From assembly GCA_944472155.2 (NCBI GenBank), contig OX235271.1:79282256-79346255 (forward strand): a DNA stretch of 64,000 nt. Direction: 5' to 3'. A program made the translations under genes and the position numbers. Each line of letters opens with the position of its first letter. Position 1 is the stretch's first letter. The notes beneath the pieces were generated by a model. It was not told the DNA's origin. It worked only from the letters and a program-made list of their open reading frames with translations, and did no database searches. The DNA is from Trichobilharzia szidati (taxonomy: Eukaryota > Platyhelminthes > Trematoda > Strigeidida > Schistosomatidae). Of this stretch, positions 21,616 to 32,719 are shown piece by piece.

Positions 21616-22706
21616 ATGGCTCATCATAGTTCACTGATGGAAACACCGGAAGTTTTGTGGCTAATCCAGGGCAAATGAGGTAGATACCCCAAGCGATAGC
21701 GCTCCAGGTCAAGAAGTTGACCCAGACAAATCACTTCAACATGACTACTCTGTCCGCATCACTGGCAGTTTGATGAACAACCAAAGATATTAATACAACT
21801 GTGCCCGGCATATACTACTTCACAAGCAATGTGGAAGAGATTAATCTCCTCTCACATGGTGACTTCTGAGAAGGGATCCCTATTCTACAAGTTGTGTGTT
21901 TTGTATCATGGATAAACTTCTGCCTAAAGCTTCTTGGGTGATACAGGGACAACACCCAGCGTCATAACCGGAACGATGACTGCCCCCACAGTCAACAGAC
22001 GGGTCGCCAGCGAAAACTAGACCGTAAATATTAGGCAGAAAACATAGACGCCCAACCTAAGGTTTAAGCGACAGCTTCCACAGATTTTCACCGTCACCAA
22101 CCCATAGCCATCAATCCTCTGCACAGAATGCCTAGAAAAGTGTGACTTACTGATGAATATTCAAAAGAGGCGACCCACAATAAAAGAAATGTCCAAATGA
22201 ACAACTAACATCGCGAGCAATCACTATTCATGTAACCTAGTCAAATCCCCACTAGAATTCGTCTTATTACACAGTAAGTTGAGAGAAGACCTGATAAATA
22301 TATGCTACAATTTTAAGAAATGACGACGAACCTGATGTATCTTTGCCCTCTCTTTCAACTAGGTGACAGTTTTTCAGAGGAAAAGGCAAGATTTTTAAAA
22401 CTAGGCAATTAATATACCACTATGGAGAGCGAGTTCATTCACAGAGTCTTCAAATCCAGGGGTCGACCCATACAAAAAGTGGTGTCTGAGCATTCAGTCA
22501 ACTAGCTCAAGAAGGGAATAAACAAACACCGACAAATAATAATAAGGGATTAGAATAGGCTTTAATCTTTATATTTGCAATTAAAAAATGAATGTGGATC
22601 CTTATTTCAATTTTAAGAAAAGTATTCGGAATTTTGAAGGCTAACTAAAATAGAAGCGCTGTATTTGGTCAGTTTTTCCCGAGGGTTTTTTGACTTTCAT
22701 TTCAAG

Positions 22707-23057
22707 ATGCAGTTATTTGGACGCAAGAAGGACGTAAAGGCTCAGATAAATCAAATGGTTTCTGTGTTAAGGAGAGAGAAATATCCACTTGAAAGAGATA
22801 TTCAAACTCATCTAAGGCAGCAGAAGCAAATGGAAGTGGCTATAAGGAAATGTGCGAAGCAATCAGATATGGCTTCCGCTAAAGTATATGCTAAAGAATA
22901 TGCAGCCTCGAAAAAGGCTGTTGCCCGTTTATATACTGCATTATCTCAGATCGACAGTGTGTCCATGGAGTTGCGTCACCTTGTTGCTATGAGTAAGCTG
23001 ACTGCAGGTATACAGAAAAGTACTGCTGTGATGACTGCTATGTCATCATTAGTAAAG
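22707..23057 (+). CDS. CHMP3: CHMP3 (VPS24), exon 1
   Basis: ATG 22707 opens 117 codons to AAG|GTAAGT (exon end 23057, phase 0). The reading MQLFGRKKDVKAQINQMVSV with a basic N-terminus, then RREKYPLERDIQTHLRQQ...ARLYTALSQIDSVSMELRHL...AGIQKSTAVMTAMSSLVK follows human CHMP3 closely (KEMRVVDRQIRDIQ, SLQKSTEVMKAMQSLVK). This is the basic N-terminal helical hairpin (alpha1-alpha2) of the Snf7 fold that binds membranes and packs with neighbouring ESCRT-III subunits. CHMP3 caps CHMP4 filaments with CHMP2 during endosomal sorting, abscission and membrane repair. An in-frame ATG at 22665 would add 14 residues not found in the family; an AG directly before 22707 could be a splice or trans-splice acceptor. 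Confidence 0.93.
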
Positions 23058-23454
23058 GTAAGTACTAGTGAACTGAGTAAGCTTCATATTATGGCTTACT
23101 TTGTCATTTTTAACGACTGAACAATTCTAAATACAGCGTTTAGAACCCTTTCACTTAGTACCAATTCAGAAAGCTTATGTTTAGTTCGATCTTTGCACAT
23201 TCCTTCAAACAGTTCAACAATGGTTGCAGTTGGATGTGCGTTTGAAACCGGATTTTTGAGATCATATGTTACAAGAGTTTGGACTATATGCATTTCTTTT
23301 GAAGAATAACTTGTTGCATAGAGTTGAAACATTCTTACTGAATCTTTTATTCTGTTGAAAGCTGTATAGAATCCTCCTTGTGTTTATTGTCATGTCTATC
23401 TCAGTGTTATTGATTAAAGACTCCCATTTCAGAATGTATTTACCTATACGCTAT

Positions 23455-24778
23455 TGTCATTGTATTCATTGCTTGCGTTCTGAGTGGATCATAGGACATC
23501 GTCGATACGTCTCCAGTTCACTCAATTCCTTGCCATTAATTTCACGTGGCTCGATAACTGCCCTCAAACTTCAATTTCCACTCCACATTATTTTCTACCT
23601 ATCACCTTGGGTTGTCCGACTTAAGGTTTCCCATTCGGGTTTCATTTGAGGGCCTGGTGTGTGATATCCTTCGAGAGTCTCCTCAGCTTATGTTCGGTCT
23701 GTCTCCACTTTTTCTGCATATTTATTGGCTCATAGGATCCCAACCGCTTCTGTTTCGAAGTTTCGCACTGCTTATCCTTTCTGTTTGGCTATACCATCTT
23801 CAGTATCAAGCGAAGGCATCTTTTAATGAAATTCTGCAGCCTGTTTTAAATGCTTTTGGTGACGCACATGCAGACAGTTTGACGCTAGTTTGAAAATTTA
23901 GATCTTGTGTCTTCTACTGATTGCTGTAGATTTCCACGCTTATTTTAGAGTAATGACTGTATGTCATGCTTTTCTAATATTGACTGGCCTCGACATCATC
24001 CGTGCCTCCTTTAGTTGAAATGACGATGCCCATTTAAGGTAAGTGAAAGAGACGACCTCCTTAAGGTTTCTCTTGTTGATGGTGTTTGGTGATTTTTGTC
24101 GTCAGCTTGATATTTTTATCTTCTCTACGTTCAACTGAATTCTTGTCTTCGCCGCCTCTTCAGCCAACTTGTTAGTTTTCGCGTGTAAATCTATTTTGTG
24201 TGATACGAGAAATAAGTTTGAATGTCTTATGGTCTTTTTATCGGTTCACCGTTTAAATGCCTTCTCAGTCCCCACAATCCGCCACATGATCCAGCCCACT
24301 ACAGTCGGGAATAACTGTCTTGTCTTACCCAGCTTCTTTTCAAAGGATTGTCGAAGTTTTCAGTAGTCAGTTACTTGACATACATCTGTTGAATAAGGTT
24401 TGTAATCTTTTGTGGTACTGAACTCAGCAGTGTCGAAACAGTTTCCAAATTACCTCATAGTCAACACTGTTAAAACATTTTTAAAGTTGATGAATTCGAG
24501 GTGAAGTGTTGCAACTTGATTCGCGCATAAATTGTTGGTCCTGAATAAAAATGTAAACATGGTCTACGCTGAAATTTGCGAGGGTGAATGATGACAGCTG
24601 GCAATAGCCCTGAGGAGGTCATTCAGTCACTGTATTTTCTTTCGATGGGAGAATACGAAATATTCTTTCTACCAACCGGTAGGTACCTTTCTGTCCTTCC
24701 ACGTGCGTTGACGTCTCTGGGTCGGTTTTTAGTCCTGCCGGGGGTGGGTATTCCATCTTGTCCTGATGCTTTCCCTAG

Positions 24779-24785
<7 letters not shown>
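23455..24785 (-). mobile_element. RTE-clade LINE remnant (family A), about 1.3 kb
   Basis: The minus strand reads in broken frames from an RT upstream block (KPRES..TRWNTHP, near 24700-24785), through LAEEAAKTRIQLNVEKIKIS (near 24110-24180) and NLKEVVSFTYL (near 24040-24080), to the C-terminal end and tail (CCTATGATCCACTCAGAACGC near 23470-23495). The part coding for the central RT motifs is deleted. Opposite in orientation to the host CHMP3 gene. Confidence 0.65.

Positions 24786-24841
<56 letters not shown>
24786..24841. repeat. (TA)n microsatellite
   Basis: About 55 bp of nearly perfect alternating TA directly at the 5' side of the RTE remnant in CHMP3 intron 1. Confidence 0.95.
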
Positions 24842-24999
24842 CCAACATTGACTCGTGCATCTGTAATAAATATTGGGGATTCTCAGTTAGTAGCAATAGT
24901 TACACTGACTTTAAGTAGCACCATCAGAGACTGATACATTGTAGATTAAACTATCTGTTCATATATCTTGCTTCTATTATTCGCATTTATTGAGTTCCT

Positions 25000-27030
25000 T
25001 GTGTTAGCGTTATTTTGGAGCTGACCTCCTATTGTGTTTTTCATATGACTTTTAATATTAATCCATAAAACTTGTGATAAGTTACATACGGTGGCTGTAC
25101 CCTCTCCCTTCATAAAAATAAATGAATGTGTAAAGCATTGTATTTACATAACGACTTGACTTGCGTTTAAGTTAGTTTACATTGATGATATCAGTTATTT
25201 ATACATAAGTTTGTGCTTAGGTAGGAAATATAACAACTGCGGTTCTGCAGTAAGTGGAACTACTTGTTATATGTAACAGTACTAGATACGATAGTAAATA
25301 CACCTGTCGTTTGTTATTGGATATCGTGAATTTCGAACTTGAATTACATACTACTCAGAATGCCTTTTATTTTTATCACTGAAGTCTTATGATGAGATTA
25401 TTAAATATTGCCAATAAGCAAATCTGCGTGTGATCATTGGGTTGCTCTCTCAAGTCTTTCTGGCTAATATCTGACTTTGTCCAATTTTAAATTCTGACTG
25501 ACACTCAAAACGTCTGAAGGTAGATGTTCTGGTCATACTGCTCTGAATCATTTTAAAGCACTGATAACCTCTGACTGTCTGGTCTGAGTCAATTTAGGTA
25601 CACCAGTGGTGATCCTGGCATCAAACGAGCGAAAAAGGTATCCGGTGTTTACATCACTTTGATCTAGTCAGCAAACCCTACTAGTTGATGTGAATGGCAT
25701 CCAATTGCTCATGTCAGTTAATCAGTTATACATAACATCACGATGTCCTGAAGTGAAGCTGAAACCTTTCAAAATAATTTGCTAAATGTTTTTGCAACCA
25801 CTTAAGCTTGAGATAATTGCATAATTACAACTTTTTCGTTAACTGTCATTGTTTTTAACGTTTTTAACTGAAGGTTAGTTCTCAAGAAAGTAAAATAAAA
25901 ATAATGTGGACTGTAGCACTTTGTAATGGGTATTTTCAGACCTTTTACAGTCAACAGCTACTCATTTTGGCGTTTTTATTTCGTAGCATTGTATTGTTTT
26001 TTTTACTGTCCTGGCTTCTGTGACAACGATATTCACAAAACTACTTCTGCTTACTTATTTTTGATATGTACGTTATTATTTTTGGAATTCACCTGAAATG
26101 TTTGGTAGTTTGGTATTTTACCTTTCTAAAATGTTGACATCAAACTGATGCTGCCAAATGTGTTTAAATAGCTTTGTCCTGCTGTCTCACTGTAATTCAC
26201 TCTAGGGGCTCCGGATACATATGTGCTTGAATTGTCGTCATGTTTGACTGTTGAAGCTCACAAATATATAGTTGTCTGATGAGAGATTATTAGCAGACTG
26301 CGTCCTTTTAAATTGACCTAAACCTATTTTCTCACCTCTTAACTCTTTATTAATTTCATAAATATTCCTATGACAAGTCCGTGTGTCATCGGATTGTTCG
26401 AAATATGTTGCGCAAATACATTACACAACTCAGACAAACTACGTCTTCTTATTGCTTTGTTTGAATTAATGAAGGGAACTAGCTGTTTTAAAAGAACTTG
26501 AATACTTTATCAGTAAGTCACTTTGTAATAAGAGTTTCTTTCACTCCACGCCAAAACATTCTGTAATTATTATGTTTAGTAATCACATTTTTGTCCTACG
26601 GGTATTACGTGTTTGCATTGAGTGTTTTCAAAAATGTGAGTATAATCTAATAAGAACGTATTGAGTACATTTTCCTACGGAATTTCCTTGTGTCTATCAT
26701 CCTGAATATCATTGCTTAGTTGACTCCTGTGTTTGAACACTGCAAGTGTATAACATATGGAGGGAACACAGAAAACTTGAGGCTAAAGATAATGTGACAG
26801 TTGTTTAGTATTCTTTAATCTTTGAAATTTCAATATGAATGTCTTATGACTGGACCAGGTGACTTCATCAACACTATAAGCGACCGTGCCAGCTGTAAGG
26901 TATCGATAACATGATCCATGACAGAGCTGGTGTATTCACTAATTGTAATCTAAATTCTGAACACCACTTATCTTTGTATAAACCCTAATCACGAGTGTTA
27001 CGAATGTAATTTATTTGCTGATATCCTTTT
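25000..27030. other. intronic AT-rich sequence
   Basis: No gene. A block at about 25585-25760 (ATCCGGTGTTTACATCACTT and following) resembles 55740-55800 (ATCCGGTGTTCAGATCACTT), another low-copy dispersed repeat. Nothing else recognised. Confidence 0.4.
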
Positions 27031-27039
27031 TCCTATGAT

Positions 27040-27485
27040 TGGTTTGCAAGGATTAGATTTATTTTTACGAGTTGATCACGGATTGATATCAGTTAGAGAA
27101 CCATTGAAAACCAGGGAGTACTGGACAGCTGCTGTTTCATCCCAGTTTGGGAATCATCATCAGTACGCACCCACAGGGGTTCGAACCCAGGACCCTCCGG
27201 TCACAAGGCAAGCTCGTATACCATTCAGTCACTGGTACCCGATTCAATGGCTCATGAATTCTAACTTCTACCAATTCGTGATTTAGCGCGACCCCAACCA
27301 ATGTCATCGGTGGGACATCCATCCTCACACTTGATATTTGGATGGACCTCACTGGTCACGAATTCTCACTAGAACTCCAGGAAACTCCATCCTTTATCAA
27401 GTCACTAGCAAGCACCGGATTAATTTTCTGTGATTGGTTTGTAAGGATTAGATTTGTTTTTACGAGTTGATCACGGATTGATATC
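27040..27485 (-). mobile_element. SINE family 2 copy, inverted relative to 27490-27695
   Basis: Minus strand: upstream block (GTCGCGCTAAATCACGAATTGG, 27280-27300), tRNA-like block with A-box TGACTGAATGG and B-box GGTTCGAACCC near 27170-27250, then the hammerhead-derived block at 27130-27170 (CTGATGATGATTCCC...GATGAAACAGC) and the 3' end TTACGAGTTGATCACGGATT in plus view at 27065. A second partial 3' end of the same family lies at 27430-27485. Confidence 0.7.
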
Positions 27486-27489
27486 ACGC

Positions 27490-27695
27490 TCTAAATCACG
27501 AACTGTTAGAAGGTAGAATTCATGGACCATTGAATCGATCCCGGTGGCTGAATGGTATACGAGCTTGCCTTGTAACCGGAAGGTCCTGGGTTCGAACCCC
27601 TGTGGGTGCATACTGCCGATGATTCCCAAACTGGGATGGAACAGCTGTCCAGTACTCCCTGTCTTTCAATGTTTCTCTTGCTGATATCTACCACG
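27490..27695 (+). mobile_element. SINE family 2 copy
   Basis: Plus strand: GTGGCTGAATGGTATACGAG (A-box, 27543-27562), GGGTTCGAACCCC (B-box), an anticodon-loop-like CTTGTAA between them, then TACTGCCGATGATTCCC...ACAGCTGTCCAGTACTCC (27611-27657). Hammerhead helix I (TACTG/CAGTA) and helix III (ACAG/CTGT) can form, but the core is CCGATGA and GAAA is GGAA. Confidence 0.75.
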
Positions 27696-27789
27696 GGTTA
27701 AATTATTTTTCTCTCCTTTGGGCTAGGCCTTTGGCTTTCAGTTTATGGGTCGCAGGTTCAAATCTCGCTGCATCTTGTTCAGCCCGTAC

Positions 27790-28215
27790 AACTGAATAGT
27801 ATCATTAGCCCTTTCGTAACAAGTGTGAATCATATAGCCTGATACATGGGAAATCTGTTCTAGGCAACTGATCACTACTAAAGCACAAACTTGGTGCATT
27901 ATAAACACCAAAAGATGTGCCACACGAAACCCCATAGTTTGTGCGAGGGTTGGGTTGCTGCCCGGACGACCAGGCCGAAATAAGTGGTTGGGCTAAGGGA
28001 CCATCTCTCAAACCTTTAACTTGAATTCTGATCCACAAGTCAGTGAAACTGTGACCCTATGGTTTCCGGTGACAAAAACAGCTTCATACGCCATTCGGTC
28101 CGTGAGAAATCTGGAGCCCGCGTGCACCATAGTTTTAGAATCAGGGTTTTCCAGCTCCCCTAGGTAGACCAGAATATTCACCAATCCGATTACAATTGCC
28201 AGATATCCTGAGTAA
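27790..28215 (-). repeat. unclassified dispersed repeat (family 3), inverted copy
   Basis: The reverse complement shares GTCTACCTAGGGGAGCT, GGCGTATGAA..TGTTTT, TTGTGGATCAGA and CTCGCACAAACTATG with 60830-61330 and 8500-8940. It sits just upstream of CHMP3 exon 2. Confidence 0.6.
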
Positions 28216-28450
28216 CTGAGTTCTAACTTCTTTTATGAGCATTTATTCATTTCAATATGGTTCTGTAAATACTATTTCTTTTTGCGTACTTTTTTGACAT
28301 GTTAACTTGAATTTACTTACTTTTGTAGAGATCAAGACAAACTATAATTGGTATGTATATCGCATTAAATTCATTTGCTGATGATTCCTGCACTAACTTA
28401 ATCAAGACAATAATGTTTATGAATTATGTTTTCTTTTAATTCTGTCCTAG

Positions 28451-28762
28451 TTACCTGAGATTCAAGCTACAATGCAGAATTTGAGTAAGGAAATGATGAA
28501 GGCTGGGATAATGGAAGAAATGCTAGACGATACTATGGAATCTTCATTTGGTCATCATGAAGAAATGGATGAATTAGCTGCTGCTGAAGTTGATAAAATC
28601 ATATGGGATATAACAGCTGGACAGTTAGGTGAAGCACCTGAACCTGCTGATCATTCCTTATCAGTTTCTGTACCTCAGAGTGTTCTACCAGCATCTAATT
28701 TGCTAGATAAAGATGAGGTGGATTTGGAAATGGATGCACGACTTGCTGCTCTTCGAAGTTAA
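28451..28762 (+). CDS. CHMP3: CHMP3 (VPS24), exon 2 and stop
   Basis: Acceptor TTCTGTCCTAG, phase 0. Opens LPEIQATMQNLSKEMMKAGI, almost the same as human IPEIQATMRELSKEMMKAGI, then EEMLDDTMESSF (alpha4), an acidic linker EEMDELAAAEVDKIIWDITAGQ, and the C-terminal DEVDLEMDARLAALRS, a MIT-interacting motif that recruits VPS4 and AMSH. With exon 1 the protein is 220 residues (human 222). The stop is TAA 28760-28762. All expected regions are present, so this should be a functional gene. ATTAAA at 29133-29138 is a possible polyadenylation signal. Confidence 0.95.
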   Translation, partial: LPEIQATMQNLSKEMMKAGIMEEMLDDTMESSFGHHEEMDELAAAEVDKIIWDITAGQLGEAPEPADHSLSVSVPQSVLPASNLLDKDEVDLEMDARLAALRS

Positions 28763-29319
28763 CACTCTCTTTTTTCTTTTCTTATCACCATATGGGCTTT
28801 CTGGCTATATACACGGACTTTATTTTATTGCATATTGTACAGGAAACAAGTTTTAATTGGCATAAACTGTATTTGTCACAGCTTATAAAAACGTATGATA
28901 ACGTAATCCAGTTAATTGATCAAAATTTAAAAGCGGATGTATGTTTTCGAAGAGACGAACAAACAGGATCTTTCATTTTGTCATCTAAAAGTTGATGAAG
29001 GGGAATTTTTAAAAATTAACTTGGAGTTTTGTTAGTTTTACAAACCGCTTATATTAGTATACTTATAAGACTACGTTCACTTTCTTTCATAATATTATTA
29101 TGTCCATATTACCATTTACATGATTTTACTTAATTAAAGATGTGTTCATCCCTTATCAAAGTGTTTCATTTTATTGAGTCTCTTAATTCACTTATGTTGT
29201 ATATAGCATGCACAATACTAAAGGTTTAAAATCAAGTTTTATTGATTTCTGGATATAGGTGATTCTGTTGGGTGATCAAAATTTCCATTGAGATGTCCTC
29301 CCGTTAAATTAAAAACAGA

Positions 29320-29590
29320 GAAGGAATGTCTTTAAAAACAGCACGCACACACTGAGGAGAGAACGGTTGAGCGACGTCATGTGCAAGATAGATCATCAAG
29401 TGGAACATAAATAGAAAGCCACGATTTATGCTTCCAAAGATGATGTGATAGAGATCGCATGAGGAAGAGATGAAAACTTGGGGGTAATTATTGGTCTGCT
29501 ATAAAAGACTACAAAGAGCAGGATGAAATGGAGATGTGCTGTTGAAGGCCTATGTTCCACTCGGAACCCAAGGAAATAATAATACCTACA
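29320..29590 (+). mobile_element. RTE-clade LINE 3' end (family A)
   Basis: Plus strand: GCACACACTGAGGAGAGAAC (5'-truncated C-terminal coding end, frame broken), then GAAGGCCTATGTTCCACTCGGAACCCAAGG and an AATAATAATA tail ending near 29583. Confidence 0.7.
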
Positions 29591-29798
29591 AAGTTTATGA
29601 CTGTTTTAAGCTATTTCATTAAGGGTCTGCAGCATTAAATCTATTGGTCATGAGGTCACCAGTCAAGTAAACTATATTGCTAAGAACGATAGTCAGTAAC
29701 TTCACTAAATGTAGCCATATTTTGGTTTGAACACCCCTTAACTCTTCATTCATGTTCTAATTTAAACCTAAGTCGCTTATTGAGGAAGTCAGTGGCTC

Positions 29799-29950
29799 GT
29801 GGAGCTGTGGCTCATTGATCTAGACGCTGAACTTCCAACTAGTGCATCGCGGGTTCAGACCTCACTCCACCAACTGGGGTTTGGGCAGTCAGTTAGTATC
29901 GTTAGTCCTCACACAGTAGATGCTGCTCACTACTAACTGCATGGAGTGAC
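29799..29950 (+). mobile_element. tRNA-like SINE, third type
   Basis: The head 29799-29871 is 73 nt with acceptor-like GTGGAG/CTCCAC, A-box-like TGGCTCATTGA (29808-29818) and B-box-like GGGTTCAGACCTC (29851-29863). It is followed by a body (GTCAGTTAGTATCGTTAGTC) that recurs near 27785-27820 and, more distantly, 57340-57390. The anticodon arm does not fold well, so it is not called a tRNA gene. Confidence 0.5.
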
Positions 29951-30084
29951 AATTGGTTGTTGGCTAACATTTCACTCATTCAGTGACTCGTTTAACTTGA
30001 TAGTTGTTCTAGTCACTGAAGTTTCACCATGCATAGTCTCAACTCTATTTACTGAGTCCTACTTAAGCAGCTGAACTATTTAAT

Positions 30085-30495
30085 CAATGGCTGTCTGTCT
30101 GTCTGTTTTCGACATAGAACTTTGCACATATGTGCGGCAGTTCAAGTCGCCATACTCCCTCTTTGTAGCACACAAAGCAAGAGAAGAAAGTAGAAGAAAT
30201 GCATAATATAGACAGTAAACAGAGGTGTGAGGCAAAGGAGTAGTAATAACGAAGAACAAAACAGTTTAATTAGAAATCATAAGTCACAAGGAGTGGATGC
30301 ATCTGCACCAGCCATTGAGAACGATTTTGAGCCATGTCACCGATTGTTTCCAACCATTGGTTTTTACCGTTCCGAGGACCCCAACCAGGAAGTCTACACC
30401 TTCCTACGTGGCCTAGACTTACTGTTGTAGATTTCATTGACTGGTGCCATGTTTTGGTTTGACCGCCGCTAGCTCTTTTCCAATCTGACCCTATG
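30085..30495 (-). mobile_element. RTE-clade LINE 3' end (family B)
   Basis: The minus strand encodes GWGPRNGKNQWLETIGDMAQNRSQW across 30300-30420, then the 3' UTR shared with 6890-7140 and 52918-53220, ending in CAGACAGACAG (plus 30089-30103). Confidence 0.75.
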
Positions 30496-31129
30496 GCTAT
30501 AAATGCATAATATTGTCAAACCTACTCCCAGCGAGTGTCTCCGACATAAAATTGGTCTTACCTTTAGCTATTCTGCTTCTGTACTGTTGTTAAATGTAGC
30601 ATTTCGTACTGATGTGTCTCTATGTAACTTGGTTAAGTCAAAACTATCTATGAGTTTTTGGAAGAAAAGATATTAACTAAGTTAACCCACAGGAATCAAT
30701 TTTTTCAGTGAGTTTCATAACTTATTGCTTAATTGTGTACCAAGACAACCTGAATTACGTAATCACCCATTTTTATTTCGAGGCTTATTTTTTATTTCAC
30801 AGTCACTATACTAAAGTGTAATGCTTGTGTTCTCTTGTCAACATGATACTCTTATTTTTCGTATCCTTTTACACGAAAGTCATTTGTAGAGTAGTAAAGT
30901 CATGAATGTATTAGCGATAAATTGTGAGTATTACTAAAACTAGAAAGTTTGCTTTAAGCAGCTGGTTATTTGGCTTGTTGCTTTCCACATTGTAACGAAC
31001 CCGATTTAAAATAACTCAATGAGTCAACATAATTGAAAATATTCACGCCTAGTTAACTGAGAAACTTAAATTGCTTCACTCGACGGTTCACAGCTTCGAA
31101 TCCCTCTGTACTTCAAGTGTTGGTTTGTA

Positions 31130-31445
31130 GGGATTTGATTGGTTACAGGATTTTTATCATGAGCTGACATTAGTTAGAGAACCATTGGAAAACCTGGGAG
31201 TACTGGACAGCTGTTTCGTCCTAGTTTGGGACTCTTCATCAGTACGCACCCACCGTGATTCGAACCCAGGACCTTCTGGTTACAAGGCGAGCTCGTATAC
31301 CATTAGGCCACTGGGACCCGATCCAATGGCCCATGAATTCTAACTTCTGCCAATTCACGACATAGCGCGACCCCTAGCCAATGTCTTCGGCGAGTATTTG
31401 TCCTCACGCCCGACCTGCTGCACCCTACTGGTCAGAAGGGATATG
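31130..31445 (-). mobile_element. SINE family 2 copy with best helix II
   Basis: Minus strand: tRNA-like block at 31255-31320 (GGTTCGAATCAC B-box), then at 31203-31247 GTACTGATGAAGAGTCCC...AGGACGAAACAGCTGTCCAGTAC. GTCC/GGAC helix II, GAAA and the ACAG/CTGT helix III are intact, but the core and the 5' strand of helix I overlap in register, so one of the two is lost. The upstream block GTCGCGCTATGTCGTGAATTGG lies at 31350-31375. Confidence 0.7.
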
Positions 31446-31560
31446 AGTTCCTTTAAGGCTGCAGATACGTCTTACTGACTGGTGAGTGCCAACTAGCACA
31501 AAACATGGGCCAGGCGGGGCTTCCTGCCGCTTCCTGTCTCCAACCATCTAATATCATCAG
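31445..31560 (-). repeat. dispersed repeat family 4 fragment
   Basis: Shares GGTGAGTGCCAACTAGCACAA..ACATGGGCCAGG and CTTCCTGCCG...TCCAACCATCTAATA with 9790-9870 and 56000-56090. Confidence 0.45.
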
Positions 31561-31579
31561 AATCAAAATTAATTTAGGA

Positions 31580-32300
31580 AGAAAGTCTATTCTGCTTATG
31601 TGAGGTAATTTGTTGAAATGTGACCAATAGGCGAGATTACGTAGCTACATTGTTTGATATAATGCAGTAGTACAGCGGTGAAAAGTTAGGACTGGTTTTG
31701 ATTACTTCTGGAAATTAAATCGAAAATGTTTAACTTTTGCATTGTTCTTCTTGTGTTCCTCAACGAGTTGTACTGTCTGTTGCCCCTTATATATTATAAT
31801 GTTTGTTATCCAACCGATTTCGTTTAATAAGCTACTTTTACTGGTTACATTGAATCAGTAAGAAAATAAATCGTTTTATTTGTATCTCAACAAAAAAATT
31901 CCTTAGGTATTTCATATTCATAATAGGTGAGAAGAATAGAAATTAATCGTAAGAGAAAATTAAATGTAGTAGCTTAATTTAACCTCGTATACACATAAAT
32001 TTGCGTGTACATCATGTGAATCAGCGAGCGCATAACGTATCTGCTGGATCGATAATTGTTGTGATTATTAGTCATTTATATATCATGTGATCAAGAAATT
32101 AGAAATATATTATCCTTACATTAAGACAAGGGTACATACTATAAAGAAGCATTTCTTTGTTTCTTGTATGTGTGTATGTGCTGTTGATTGTGTTTGTAAA
32201 TAAAAATTGCATACCACATAATGGATTCATTCCGAGAAAAAGCAGTTTCTTTTTCTGTTATGATGATCAACACAAACTTTATTGCAATTCGTGAATTTCA
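31580..32300. other. AT-rich intergenic sequence, nothing recognised
   Basis: No splice-consistent exon or repeat copy that I could assign. Confidence 0.35.
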
Positions 32301-32304
32301 ATTA

Positions 32305-32715
32305 CATTATTATTATTGTTCCCTTGGGTCCCTAGTGGAACATAGGGCTTCAACTGCACGTCTCCACTTGCTTCTGTCTTCTGCTGTACTTTTCACCTGC
32401 ATCCATGCTAGTCCATACTGTTTCAACTCCTCTTCACACGATCTCCTCCATGTCACCCTTGGACGTCACACTCGCCGCTTACCTTTCGGGTTCCACTCGA
32501 GCACTGGCCTGACGCGCGATGTCACCCAACGGCCTCCTCCTCAGCGAGTGTTCAATCCATCTCCACTTTCTCCTGCATATTTTTTGGGCGATAGTTTCTT
32601 GTTTTGTTTGTTCCCATAGTTTCTTGTTGGTGATTCTTTCCGGCCATCTGATCTTCAGTATAGAGCGAAGACAGTTGCTGTTGATAAAGGTCTGCAACCT
32701 GTTGGACTGTTGAAT
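32305..32715 (-). mobile_element. RTE-clade LINE 3' end (family A)
   Basis: The minus frame 32479-32697 is open for 72 codons: [41 protein letters not shown] and IEHSLRRRPLGDIARQ, the C-terminal region of schistosome RTE ORF2. The tail GAAGCCCTATGTTCCACTAGG and TAATAATAATG follow down to 32308. One of the least decayed copies. Confidence 0.8.
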
Positions 32716-32719
32716 TTCA

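Larger units (their letters stand above)
23058..28450 (+). other. CHMP3: CHMP3 intron, 5393 bp, repeat-filled
   Basis: Starts GTAAGT and ends TTCTGTCCTAG. It holds an RTE family A remnant (minus, 23460-24785), a (TA)n run, an inverted pair of SINE family 2 copies and a family 3 repeat. No host exon was found in it, and the phase-0 join across it gives the complete protein. Confidence 0.9.

Noticed and set aside
24786..24841. possible CRISPR-like or satellite array
   Set aside because: Plain (TA)n microsatellite without spacers.
27540..27610. possible tRNA-Thr (loop CTTGTAA)
   Set aside because: Anticodon and acceptor stems do not pair, and it is one of many copies of SINE family 2.
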